Source: DAOTUB01 sp034437455 (GTDB lineage Bacteria; Chloroflexota; Anaerolineae; B4-G1). Taken from it: a stretch of 19,337 bases of DNA. Below, piece after piece: positions 1-7,569 of the stretch. The stretch lies in assembly GCA_034437455.1 (NCBI GenBank), contig DAOTUB010000261.1, positions 1-19,337 of the forward strand, written 5' to 3'. The notes below the pieces were generated by a model that ran no database searches, had not been told where the DNA came from, and saw only the letters and a list, made by a program, of their open reading frames with translations. Made by a program: the position numbers and the translations under genes. Positions within the stretch are counted from its first letter, which is position 1. Every line of letters starts with the position of its first letter.

Positions 1-95
1 TGACCAAAAAAGCCATGAAGGAGTTGGAAGAACGCTTTGACCGGTTATTGGGTTTGGAGAAGTGGTTTGTCCGTATTGAGCCTCTCCCTGTGTGA
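1..95 (+). CDS. C-terminal tail of an unidentified protein (partial)
   Basis: An open frame enters from the left edge and ends at TGA 93-95. It encodes about 30 residues, charged and probably helical (KAMKELEERFDRLLGLEKW), and ends RIEPLPV. I do not recognise the family. Its stop codon overlaps the GTG at 92 that opens the next frame. It could be the true end of an upstream gene or part of the rearrangement that truncated the histidine kinase that follows. The short length makes coding status uncertain. Confidence 0.35.
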   Translation, partial: TKKAMKELEERFDRLLGLEKWFVRIEPLPV

Positions 96-1452
96 TTTTG
101 GGAGGTTTATTTTTCTGGAAACCCCTAGGTTACAGCTACGTGACTACCCAGTCACCAGACGCGCGGCGTAGGCTTCGCTTTGTCGTATTGGGCACCGGTT
201 GGGGTCTTGTTCCCATTCTCTTGCTTTCTCTCCTGCCCGATGCATTGTTGGGTTCCGCTTTCCTCCCGTACCCACTTACAATGCTTTTCTTGACGCTCAT
301 CCCCCTGATCTATTGGTATGCCACGATGCGCTTCGATCTACTGCGTGTTGACCTGCTCCTGAATCACAGCCTGGTCTATTCATCTATCGCTCTCATCTTG
401 GGCAGCATCTACATCCTGGCTGTGCGTCTGGCCGACCGGTTTCTGCTGAACGTTCCACTTTCTCAGGAGTTGATCAGTTTGTTCCTGCTAACGGTAGCAA
501 GTGTGACAGTCATCCCTCTGCGCAACTGGATCCAACGCGGAGTTGACCGGGCCTTTTACGGCGGCTGGTACGACTATCGAAGCGTGGTGAGCGACGTAAG
601 CCGCAGCCTAGCCGGGACCCTGGATCGGCGCGTTTTGGAGGAACTGCTACTGGAGTGTGCAGCCGACACCCTGTGGGTGCGCGGGGCAGCTCTCCTGTTG
701 CCTGAGCCTCATTCCACCGGATGGTTGGTAGGGCGGCAGGTGGGTACTCTTTCTCCAGATCCGTCGCTCCTGAGCTTGGAGATGGATGGGCCCCTGGCGT
801 GCCATTTGTGTGAGGTGAGTCATGCAGTCAAAACATCTTGGCTGCAGCAGAAGGTGGGTCAGGAGAGCCAGGGGCCTTCTGAGGAAGCGCTTCTCAATAG
901 CAAGGCGATCCGCTGGTGGGTACCCATAGTCAACGTCAGCGGCGATAGATTGCGCGGTTTGCTGCTGTTGGGCACTCGCCTGGGTGGCGAGGAGTTCAGT
1001 GCAGACGATCTGCAAATACTCGACACCCTCTGCTGGACGCTTTTGGCCTGACCCCGGCCATCCGATCTCACAGCGAGGAGATCGGTAGGCGACACGGGTT
1101 GAAAATTCAATTGGCGCTGGAGGACGATGAAAACTGGCAATTTTCAGAAGAGGCAACTGTCTCGTTGTTTAGAATCCATCAAGAAGCGTTGTCTAACGTT
1201 ATCCGGCATGCCAACGCCAGCCAGGTCACGATTCGGCTATACGAGAAGGGAGCAAAAGCGACGCTCGAGATCCGGGATGATGGAGTTGGGTTCATTGTGC
1301 CCGACTCGATGGAGCAACTGGCCGACGAGGGTCATTTTGGTTTGCTCGGCATTCGCGAGCGGATCGAGTTACTGGAGGGAACGTTCCACTTGGCGCCTCG
1401 GCCTGGGGAGGGCACAACCCTCCGTGTCCAAGTACCCATTGACTCCAATTGA
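92..1452 (+). pseudogene. Relic of a ComP-like GAF sensor histidine kinase lacking the phospho-acceptor region
   Basis: The first frame (92-1051, GTG start, 319 aa) has hydrophobic segments at about residues 28-48, 57-77, 92-112 and 123-142. It then has the juxtamembrane pattern RNWIQRGVDRAFYGGWYDYR, typical of ComP/NarL-type kinases of Chloroflexota, followed by a GAF-like domain ending near DLQILDTL. The second frame (about 1033-1452) reads LDAFGLTPAIRSHSEEIGRR and then an HATPase_c domain with N-box EALSNVIRHANAS, G1 box DDGVGF and G2 region GLLGIRERI. The two halves lie in different frames and meet at about 1030-1033. The HisKA_3 dimerisation helix with the phosphorylated histidine, normally between GAF and ATPase, is absent. 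The N-terminus also begins in mid-membrane domain without the usual upstream sensor. No response-regulator gene is adjacent. As written the gene cannot make an autophosphorylating kinase. An assembly error is the main alternative to a true pseudogene. Confidence 0.8.
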
Positions 1453-1701
1453 CCCCGCCGCTGACGATGATGGTGGTGGGCAGTTCCGCGAATGGACAAA
1501 CCCAAAAACCTCGCTCCTTGTATAGGAAGTGACGCGGTGGCGCCAGGTATTGATAGTCCAACCTTCAGGCATCCTGATGCGGCCTCGCCGGGACATTGGA
1601 TCCTGTACGGTGATTTTTAGCTTCCGGGAAGATGGGTAGATTTTTCAAAGGGCAGGAGAACATCCCGCTCTCTATGTTTGACAGTCCAGGAGAATGGCAT
1701 C

Positions 1702-3102
1702 ATGTACGTAGCTTTGGTGAACACGAACCGCATACAACCCCCGATAGCGCCCATCGGCCTGGAATACGTGGCCGAGGCGCTGAACGCAGCCGGGCACGAC
1801 GTCGAGTTGCTCGACCTTTGCTGGGCCGATGACGTGGACATCGCCATCGCCGATTTTTTCGGTGGAACCCGCTTTGATCTGATCGGCGTCACGCTGCGCA
1901 ACACGGACGATTCCGCCTTTACGAGCCGCGAGTCGTTCATCGGCCCGCTCGCCGCTATGGTGAACGCGATCCGCAAGCACACGGACGGTCTGATCGTGCT
2001 CGGTGGCGTGGGGTTCTCCATCATGCCCGATCTGGTGCTGGAGCTTTGCGAGGCTGACATCGGGGTGTGGGGAGACGGGGAGTTTACCTTCCCGGAACTG
2101 GCGACCCGGATCGAGGAAAAACGGGATTGGCTCGACCTGCCGAACCTGGTCTGGCGTCGCGATGGCAAGTGGCATCGCAACCCGCCTGCGATGCGGCCCC
2201 TGGCGGACCTCCCGCCGATGAGCCGCAGTTGGCTTGATAACGGGCGTTATTTCCGCGAGGGAGGGCAGGCCGGGTTCGAGACAAAGCGCGGCTGTCCCGG
2301 CCGTTGCATCTACTGCGCCGACCCGTTGGCAAAGGGAAGAAAGGTACGAACCCGTCCGCCGAAAGCGATAGTTGATGAACTGGAAACCCTTCTTGCTCAG
2401 GGCATCGACCACCTGCATACCTGCGGTTGTGAGTTCAATCTGCCTGAACGGCACGTCCGCGAGATATGCGAGGAGATCGTCCGCCGCGATCTGGGCGACA
2501 AACTCCGCTGGTACGCCTACTGCTCGCCGGTTCCGTTCTCGCCGCAGCTCGCCGGGTTGATGCGCCGCGCCGGATGCGTGGGCATCAACTTTGGGGCGGA
2601 CAACGGCGACGAGGAGATGTTGAGACGGTTGAGACGGGACTTTGCGCCGGACGACATCGTGGCCGCGGCGCGCTCGTGCCAGGAGGCAGACGTAGCGGTC
2701 ATGTTCGACCTGTTGCTCGGCGCGCCGGGAGAGACGCGGGAGAGCCTCGTGCGCTCGGTCGAGCTAATGAGGCAGGCTGAGCCGGATCGGGTCGGCGTTT
2801 CGTTGGGCGTGCGTGTTTATCCGGGGACGCCGCTGGCAACTCTGGTGACGCGAGAGGAGTTGAAGGAAGGTCTGGTAAGTAAAGATGATCCTGCAGAACC
2901 ACTCTTCTTTATCGAACCAAGGATCGCCCCTTTCGCCTTCGGATTGCTCGACGATCTCGTCGGCGACGACAAACGTTTTCTCTTTTTCGACCCCTCAAAG
3001 CCCGACATCAACTTTAACTATAACGCTAATCAACTGCTCGTGGATGCTATTCAGGAGGGGTATCGCGGCGCGTACTGGGACATTCTCCGCCGATATGAGT
3101 GA
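1702..3102 (+). CDS. B12-binding-domain radical SAM protein
   Basis: Predicted 466-residue cytoplasmic radical SAM enzyme of the cobalamin-binding class. Residues 1-130 resemble the Rossmann-like B12-binding fold (start YVALVNTNRIQPPIAPIG, then VLGGVGFSIMPD and a GDGEFTFPEL segment). The CxxxCxxC cluster motif is C198, C202 and C205 within KRGCPGRCIYCADP. A radical SAM half-barrel follows to about residue 400. The DxHxxG cobalamin base-off motif is not visible, as in several class B methylases including TsrM. ATG 1702 is chosen because AGGAGAA at 1688-1694 sits 7-8 bases upstream; a TTG at 1678 would extend the frame by eight residues without such a site. Class members mostly methylate unactivated carbon or phosphorus centres, but the substrate cannot be read here. 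The gene is probably monocistronic, with about 300 bases before the next gene. Confidence 0.85.
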   Translation: MYVALVNTNRIQPPIAPIGLEYVAEALNAAGHDVELLDLCWADDVDIAIADFFGGTRFDLIGVTLRNTDDSAFTSRESFIGPLAAMVNAIRKHTDGLIVLGGVGFSIMPDLVLELCEADIGVWGDGEFTFPELATRIEEKRDWLDLPNLVWRRDGKWHRNPPAMRPLADLPPMSRSWLDNGRYFREGGQAGFETKRGCPGRCIYCADPLAKGRKVRTRPPKAIVDELETLLAQGIDHLHTCGCEFNLPERHVREICEEIVRRDLGDKLRWYAYCSPVPFSPQLAGLMRRAGCVGINFGADNGDEEMLRRLRRDFAPDDIVAAARSCQEADVAVMFDLLLGAPGETRESLVRSVELMRQAEPDRVGVSLGVRVYPGTPLATLVTREELKEGLVSKDDPAEPLFFIEPRIAPFAFGLLDDLVGDDKRFLFFDPSKPDINFNYNANQLLVDAIQEGYRGAYWDILRRYE

Positions 3103-3137
3103 GCGTATCATCTCAATATTCCGGGGGGATTGCGCCG

Positions 3138-3162
3138 TAGCCGCGATTTCCATATCGCGCTA
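3138..3162 (+). other. Hairpin downstream of the radical SAM gene
   Basis: The arms TAGCCGCGAT (3138-3147) and ATCGCGCTA (3154-3162) pair over nine base pairs with one bulged C and a six-base loop. The position, 36 bases after the stop codon, suits a transcript 3' end, but no T-tract follows, so this is at best a weak or factor-assisted terminator. Confidence 0.3.
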
Positions 3163-3251
3163 CCTTGCGAACTATGGAAACCTCGGCTACATTGCCCTAT
3201 TTTGTTGAGGAGATACGAATGATCTTTTATCCCGTGGACAAAAAAGATCGC

Positions 3252-3280
3252 TTGCCCGCTCGCTTGACTTGAGGTAAAAT
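3252..3280 (+). promoter_or_regulatory. Sigma70-type promoter candidate for the acyl-CoA synthetase/DAC fusion gene
   Basis: TTGCCC at 3252-3257 and TAAAAT at 3275-3280 are separated by 17 bases. A second -35-like hexamer, TTGACT, lies at 3264-3269 but is too close to the -10. Transcription would begin near 3287 and give a leader of about 110 nt before the start codon at 3398. The rest of the 3103-3397 gap contains no convincing gene. Confidence 0.5.
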
Positions 3281-3359
3281 AGGAGCAGTGATGGCAATCT
3301 TTTCGTAACCCGCCTCGCCTCGTTGTGAGTGTGCTGAGGAGGGAATCGTAGGCACGCGG

Positions 3360-3390
3360 AGCCGATCCCCCTAGTAGCGGGCGGTCGGCT
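3360..3390 (+). promoter_or_regulatory. Strong leader hairpin immediately before the fusion gene
   Basis: The left arm AGCCGATCCCCC and right arm CGGGCGGTCGGCT pair almost completely, with one G-T pair and one C-C mismatch, around a short TAGTAG loop region. The hairpin ends eight bases before ATG 3398 and is followed by the weakly T-rich GTTTGTTATGTT. No Shine-Dalgarno sequence is visible between hairpin and start. It could limit translation initiation, act as an attenuator, or be a leftover terminator. No known riboswitch consensus was recognised in the leader. Confidence 0.45.
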
Positions 3391-3397
3391 GTTTGTT

Positions 3398-6271
3398 ATG
3401 TTAAACTTACCAGGAAACGAACAAGCCAAGAACTTGAACCAGGTCTTGCTGGCGGCGATGGACGCCTACGCCGGGCAGACGTGTTTCCAGGTCAAGAGGA
3501 GCAGACAACACTATCAGAACATCTCCTATCGGAGGTTCCAGACCCTCGCTTTCCGCTTGACCAGTTTTTTTCGTCACCAGGGTATCTCCCGTGTCGCCAT
3601 CGTCGCCGATAACTGCCTGGAGTGGATGATCGCCTACGTGGCCTGCCTGCTTTCGGGCGGGGCCGTCGTGCCGTTGCGCACCTCGCTGGCGCCAGACACG
3701 CTTCGCTTCATCCTGCGAGATTCGAGCGCCCGCCTGGTGGTACTGAAAGACGAGAAGCACGTACAGACCATCGCGGCCAGCCTGGCCCCGGAGGCTGACG
3801 ACTGTTTGCCTGACCTGAAAACCATCCTGACTGTCCACAGTGAAGGAGAATTGCCTCCGGAGGCGACCTCGTTAGACGCCATTCTGGCCGAGATCGGCGC
3901 CCCGACGCCCGAAGAGCGCGAGACGATCCGGTCTCACGCCGAAAGCGTCGCCCCCCAATCGCTGGCTTCCATCGCCTACGTGACCAGCGAGACGGGCAAG
4001 GTCAAGGGAGCGGTGTTCGATCATGCCCAGAGCCTGGCCGCCATGCAGCACATGGCTGAATGGTTCACGTTCGACGAGGACGAGTTGGCCTTCACCCTGG
4101 GAGCCTGGAGCGAAATTCCCAACCTGCTGGCGACCCTCCACTACTTTCTGTTGGGGATTCCCAACGCCGTGATCGAGGAGCACAAAGCAGTGGGGGAGAA
4201 CATGCAGCAGGCCAGCCCGACGGTGATGCTGACCACACCTCACGCCTTTGAACGCATCCACGACGAGATCATGGGCCAGGTGACGCGGATGCCGGAATCA
4301 AGCCAGGAGGTCTTTCGCTGGGCCGTGGCCACGGGCAAGGAATATCAGGACGCGGGCGCGCACGCCTCACCCGAGTTGCGCCAGGAATACGTCCGGGCCG
4401 ACATGACGTTCTTCAGCCAGCTCAGAGGGCAGGTCGGCGGGCGGCTGAATCGCCTCTACTCGACCGGAGCCTCGTTGCCTCAAGAAGTGATCGGATTCTT
4501 CGAGGCCATCGGCCTGCCGATGCTCAACGTCTACAGCCTGACCGAAGCGGGCGGATTCCCGGCAGTCAGCCGGCCAGAAGTCCGCCGCCCTGGTTCGTGT
4601 GGCCGGGTAGCGCCCGGCTTCCAAATCCGGATCGCCGACGATGGCGAGGTGTTGGTGCGCGGCGAGACGGTGATGCGCGAATACTGGCGGCAGCCGGAAG
4701 AGACGAAGCAGGCTTTTGACACCGACGGTTGGCTGCACAGCGGCGACGTGGGCTACCTCGACGAGGATGGATACCTGTACATCACCGGCCGCCAGCAGCA
4801 TCGGATGGTGCTTTCGACCGGTCACAAGATCGCCCCCACCATCATCGAAAACGCTTTGATGGACAGCCCCTTTATCGCTCAAGCCACCGTCTTTGGCGAG
4901 GGCCGGCCCTACGTCTCGGCACTGATCGCGCCCGATTTGGAAGCGCTGGTGGCCCACTTCCAAGAGACGGAAGGTAGCGATTCGGCGATGCTCGCTACGC
5001 CCCCTCAGGTGGAGGCGTTATTGGATCACGTGATCGCCGAAATCAATGATCGGCTGGAACGTTGGGAGCGGATCGGAAAATACACTCTGCTCGCTCAACC
5101 TTCCGATCCGGCAAAAGGCGCCGGTGAGCCATCCGTGACGCCCATCCCCCGTCACGTGCTCGCCGAGCGGTATGCCGCGCAGATCGCGGCCATGTATCCA
5201 CTGGGCATTCAACTGGAGGAAGAAAAAGTCACCCATGTGAAGATCGAGCCGGAGCGGCTGCGCGCGTTGCTGGAAAAGGAGAGCATCCTCGACGCATGGA
5301 TGGAGGACGCGGGCATCGAGTTCCTCTTTGAGCTGGCCCGCAAAAAGCAGATTGATGCGCCGTCCATGGTCAACATTTGCGACGTCGCAGTCGCCATCGC
5401 CCAGATGGAGAGCGAGGAAAAGCCTCTTTCGACCGCCTTGATCATTGGCGACCCGATCCGCATCGCCCACGTGCTGCCTCCGAGCCAGATCCAATTACTG
5501 CGCCACGATCACATCCGCCGCATGCGCAGAATCCTGATCACGATGGCCCGGGTGGTGGATGGGCTGGTGCTGGGTTACGTGGTGGACAAGTACGGGTACG
5601 TGCGAGGCGTCAACAAGCTGGCGATGGCGCTGGACAAACCGGCCAGCTTTTTGCTAGGCCCTCAGTTTCATCACCACGCCGTCATCTCCCGGCGATGCGA
5701 CGCCGTGGTCTTTTTCGTGCCGTCCGGGGGAGGGCAGGTGCGAGTCTTTGCGAACGGCGAGCTGGTGGGTCGCTACGCCAACGGCGACTGGGCGCCGGAT
5801 AACATATCTCAGGTGGATCACGTGTTGGCCCAACTGGCCGAGCAGGAAAAGTACGATCTGGCCCTGGTGCAGCGCGTGTTACGCTGCGCCCTCCAGATGT
5901 CGGAGGAGAATCTGGGTGCGATCTTTCTCCTGGGCGACGCCAACGTCATCCTGGAGCGCTCCGACGCCTCCGAGATCAGCTCTTTCGCCGCCTTTCTCAG
6001 CGCCGACGTGGATCACTTGTCCGACCGGGAATTGGTCAACCTGGCCAAGCAGGACGGGGCCACCGTGATAGACGTCCAGGGTCGGGTGCGGAGTTGTATG
6101 GTCCTGCTCCGCCCGAGAGCAAACACCCAGGCTGAGATCGGGCCGGGCAAAGGGGCGCGGCACAGCAGCGCCGCCAAGATGAGCGCCGAAGCGCAGTGCC
6201 TGGCCATCACCGTTTCTCAGGATGGCCCTGTCACCGTGTATGACTGTGGAAGGCGGATCTTGTCGTTGTAG
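3398..6271 (+). CDS. Acyl-CoA synthetase-like protein fused to tandem diadenylate cyclase (DAC/DisA_N)-like domains
   Basis: A 957-residue protein without signal peptide or clear membrane helix. Residues about 15-600 follow the long-chain acyl-CoA synthetase (FadD15-like) fold: A5 region YSLTEAGG (379-386), A7 region DGWLHSGDVGYLDEDGYLYI (443-462) and TGR (463-465). Key adenylation features are altered. The P-loop YTSGTTGxPKG reads YVTSETGKVKG (194-204), the RKK after TGR reads QQH (466-468), and the C-terminal catalytic-lysine stretch reads VTPIPRHVL (580-588) with no lysine. After a linker come two related DAC-like units. The first has DGL (721-723), FHHHA (757-761) and VPSGGGQVRVF (774-784). 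The second has the canonical DGA (886-888), GARHSSA (919-925, RHS instead of RHR) and VSQDGPVTVY (939-948). DAC enzymes condense two ATP into c-di-AMP. Whether this one is active, and what ligand the N-terminal module binds, is inference. ATG 3398 is used although no Shine-Dalgarno sequence is obvious. Confidence 0.85.
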   Translation: MLNLPGNEQAKNLNQVLLAAMDAYAGQTCFQVKRSRQHYQNISYRRFQTLAFRLTSFFRHQGISRVAIVADNCLEWMIAYVACLLSGGAVVPLRTSLAPDTLRFILRDSSARLVVLKDEKHVQTIAASLAPEADDCLPDLKTILTVHSEGELPPEATSLDAILAEIGAPTPEERETIRSHAESVAPQSLASIAYVTSETGKVKGAVFDHAQSLAAMQHMAEWFTFDEDELAFTLGAWSEIPNLLATLHYFLLGIPNAVIEEHKAVGENMQQASPTVMLTTPHAFERIHDEIMGQVTRMPESSQEVFRWAVATGKEYQDAGAHASPELRQEYVRADMTFFSQLRGQVGGRLNRLYSTGASLPQEVIGFFEAIGLPMLNVYSLTEAGGFPAVSRPEVRRPGSCGRVAPGFQIRIADDGEVLVRGETVMREYWRQPEETKQAFDTDGWLHSGDVGYLDEDGYLYITGRQQHRMVLSTGHKIAPTIIENALMDSPFIAQATVFGEGRPYVSALIAPDLEALVAHFQETEGSDSAMLATPPQVEALLDHVIAEINDRLERWERIGKYTLLAQPSDPAKGAGEPSVTPIPRHVLAERYAAQIAAMYPLGIQLEEEKVTHVKIEPERLRALLEKESILDAWMEDAGIEFLFELARKKQIDAPSMVNICDVAVAIAQMESEEKPLSTALIIGDPIRIAHVLPPSQIQLLRHDHIRRMRRILITMARVVDGLVLGYVVDKYGYVRGVNKLAMALDKPASFLLGPQFHHHAVISRRCDAVVFFVPSGGGQVRVFANGELVGRYANGDWAPDNISQVDHVLAQLAEQEKYDLALVQRVLRCALQMSEENLGAIFLLGDANVILERSDASEISSFAAFLSADVDHLSDRELVNLAKQDGATVIDVQGRVRSCMVLLRPRANTQAEIGPGKGARHSSAAKMSAEAQCLAITVSQDGPVTVYDCGRRILSL

Positions 6272-6305
6272 GGTCTGGCTCTATTTGATTTGTAGCAGCG
6301 CTCTA

Positions 6306-6334
6306 TTGACATCCTCTCCCTCCCCGGTTACAAT
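6306..6334 (+). promoter_or_regulatory. Near-consensus sigma70 promoter for the C-S lyase gene
   Basis: TTGACA at 6306-6311 and TACAAT at 6329-6334 are separated by exactly 17 bases. Transcription would start near 6341 and give a leader of about 33 nt. This separates the C-S lyase transcript from the fusion gene upstream, whose stop codon is only 35 bases away. Confidence 0.75.
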
Positions 6335-6373
6335 ATCCCCCAAGCATACACACATAACGACAGGAGAAAAAGA

Positions 6374-7558
6374 ATGCCCTACGATTTCGATCTCATCATC
6401 GACCGACGCCAGACCGACAGCGCCAAGTGGCGCTGGTACGATGAGGACGTGCTGCCTCTCTGGGTGGCCGATATGGACTTTGTCTCGCCAGAGCCGGTGA
6501 TCCGCGCCCTGCAAGAGCGCGTGGCCCACAAGGTCTTTGGCTACGGTATGCCGCCCGACGGCCTTTGCGAGGTGATCCAGGAGCGGCTGGCGCGGTTGTA
6601 CGGCTGGCGCGTCGAAACGGACGAGATCATCTTTCTTCCCGGCGTGGTGACCGGCTTTAACAAGGTCTGTCACGCCATCGGCGCGCCGGGCGACGAGATA
6701 TTGGTGGAAACCCCCATCTACCCGCCGATGCTCACCGCGCCGGGAAACGCCAGGCGCGTCTGCAAAACCGTGCCGATGGTCGAGGGGGGTGAGCGGTACG
6801 AGCGCGACCTCGACGCCTTTGAGCAGGCGATCACGGAGCGCACCTCGTTGCTTCTGCTTTGCAGCCCGCACAACCCATTGGGGCGCGTCTTTGAGCGGGA
6901 GGAGTTGGAGCGCATGGCCGAGATCTGCCTGCGCCACGACGTCGTGATCTGCTCCGATGAGATCCACTGCGACCTCATCTTTCAGGGACACGCGCACATC
7001 CCCACTGCCGCCCTCTCTCCAGAGGTGGCCGCGCAGACGATCACGCTCTTCGCGCCCAGCAAGACCTACAACGTCGCGGGGCTTTCCTGCTCGGTGGCCG
7101 TGATCCAAAACCCGGAACTGCGCGAGCAGTTTGACAAGGCCGGCGCGGGTCTGGTGTCCCACGTCAACGTGCTCGGCTACGCCGCCGCTCTGGCTGCGTA
7201 TCGCGACGGGCAGGAATGGCTGGACGCGGTGCTCGCCTACATGGAGGCGAACCGTGACTATTTGCTGGAGTACCTCGCCGCTCACATGCCTGCTATCAAG
7301 TGCAAACAGCCGGAGGGGACTTATCTTGCCTGGCTCGACTGTCGCGAGACTGATATCCCTGGCAACTCCCGTGGGGGCGTTGGCCCCCACGGGACTACGC
7401 CCCACGAGTTCTTTTTGGAACAAGCTCGTGTAGCGTTGAACGACGGAGCCCGCTTTGGCGAAGAGGGCGAGGGTTTTGTGCGTTTGAACTTTGGCTGCCC
7501 GCGCGCCACCCTGACCGAGGCGCTGGAGCGGATGAAGCGAGCGTTGGAGGCTCTGTAA
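6374..7558 (+). CDS. patB: MalY/PatB family PLP-dependent cystathionine beta-lyase / C-S lyase
   Basis: A 394-residue fold-type I PLP enzyme predicted to cleave the C-S bond of cystathionine or related cysteine conjugates, giving a thiol, pyruvate and ammonia in the cytoplasm. The family start is clear (DFDLIIDRRQTDSAKWRWY, then LPLWVADMDF), as are FGYG (56-58 region), SPHNPLGR (164-171), SDEIHCDL (194-201) and the Schiff-base lysine K230 in APSKTYNVAG. The start is fixed by AGGAGAAAAAG just before ATG 6374 and by a good promoter. Between DCRE (322-325) and the conserved EFFLEQARVALNDG (345-358) the sequence is about ten residues longer than I expect for the family. That extra stretch coincides with a perfect inverted repeat. 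The active-site residues are unaffected, so the enzyme may still work. Members of this family can act in methionine metabolism or cysteine breakdown; neighbours do not decide between them. Confidence 0.9.
   Translation: MPYDFDLIIDRRQTDSAKWRWYDEDVLPLWVADMDFVSPEPVIRALQERVAHKVFGYGMPPDGLCEVIQERLARLYGWRVETDEIIFLPGVVTGFNKVCHAIGAPGDEILVETPIYPPMLTAPGNARRVCKTVPMVEGGERYERDLDAFEQAITERTSLLLLCSPHNPLGRVFEREELERMAEICLRHDVVICSDEIHCDLIFQGHAHIPTAALSPEVAAQTITLFAPSKTYNVAGLSCSVAVIQNPELREQFDKAGAGLVSHVNVLGYAAALAAYRDGQEWLDAVLAYMEANRDYLLEYLAAHMPAIKCKQPEGTYLAWLDCRETDIPGNSRGGVGPHGTTPHEFFLEQARVALNDGARFGEEGEGFVRLNFGCPRATLTEALERMKRALEAL
7367..7394. repeat. Perfect inverted repeat inside the C-S lyase gene
   Basis: TCCCGTGGGGGC and GCCCCCACGGGA form a 12-bp stem around the four-base loop GTTG. 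It is read in frame as Ser-Arg-Gly-Gly-Val-Gly-Pro-His-Gly-Thr (about residues 332-341). The glycine-rich stretch lies where related enzymes have a shorter connection, so it looks like a small palindromic element inserted without breaking the frame. No second copy was seen in this window. Confidence 0.7.
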
Positions 7559-7569
7559 AGCATTTCTCG

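Noticed and set aside
1453..1701. Possible cobalamin riboswitch or RNA upstream of the B12 radical SAM gene
   Set aside because: No B12-box or other riboswitch consensus was found, and no convincing promoter or gene could be identified in this 249-base gap.
3219..3272. 17-codon frame with GAGGAGA before ATG
   Set aside because: It overlaps the promoter candidate of the fusion gene and has no recognisable sequence; too short to support.
6281..7423. Long minus-strand open frame (380 codons) opposite the C-S lyase
   Set aside because: It is antisense to a clearly conserved enzyme, has no recognisable domain, and follows from GC-rich codon bias.
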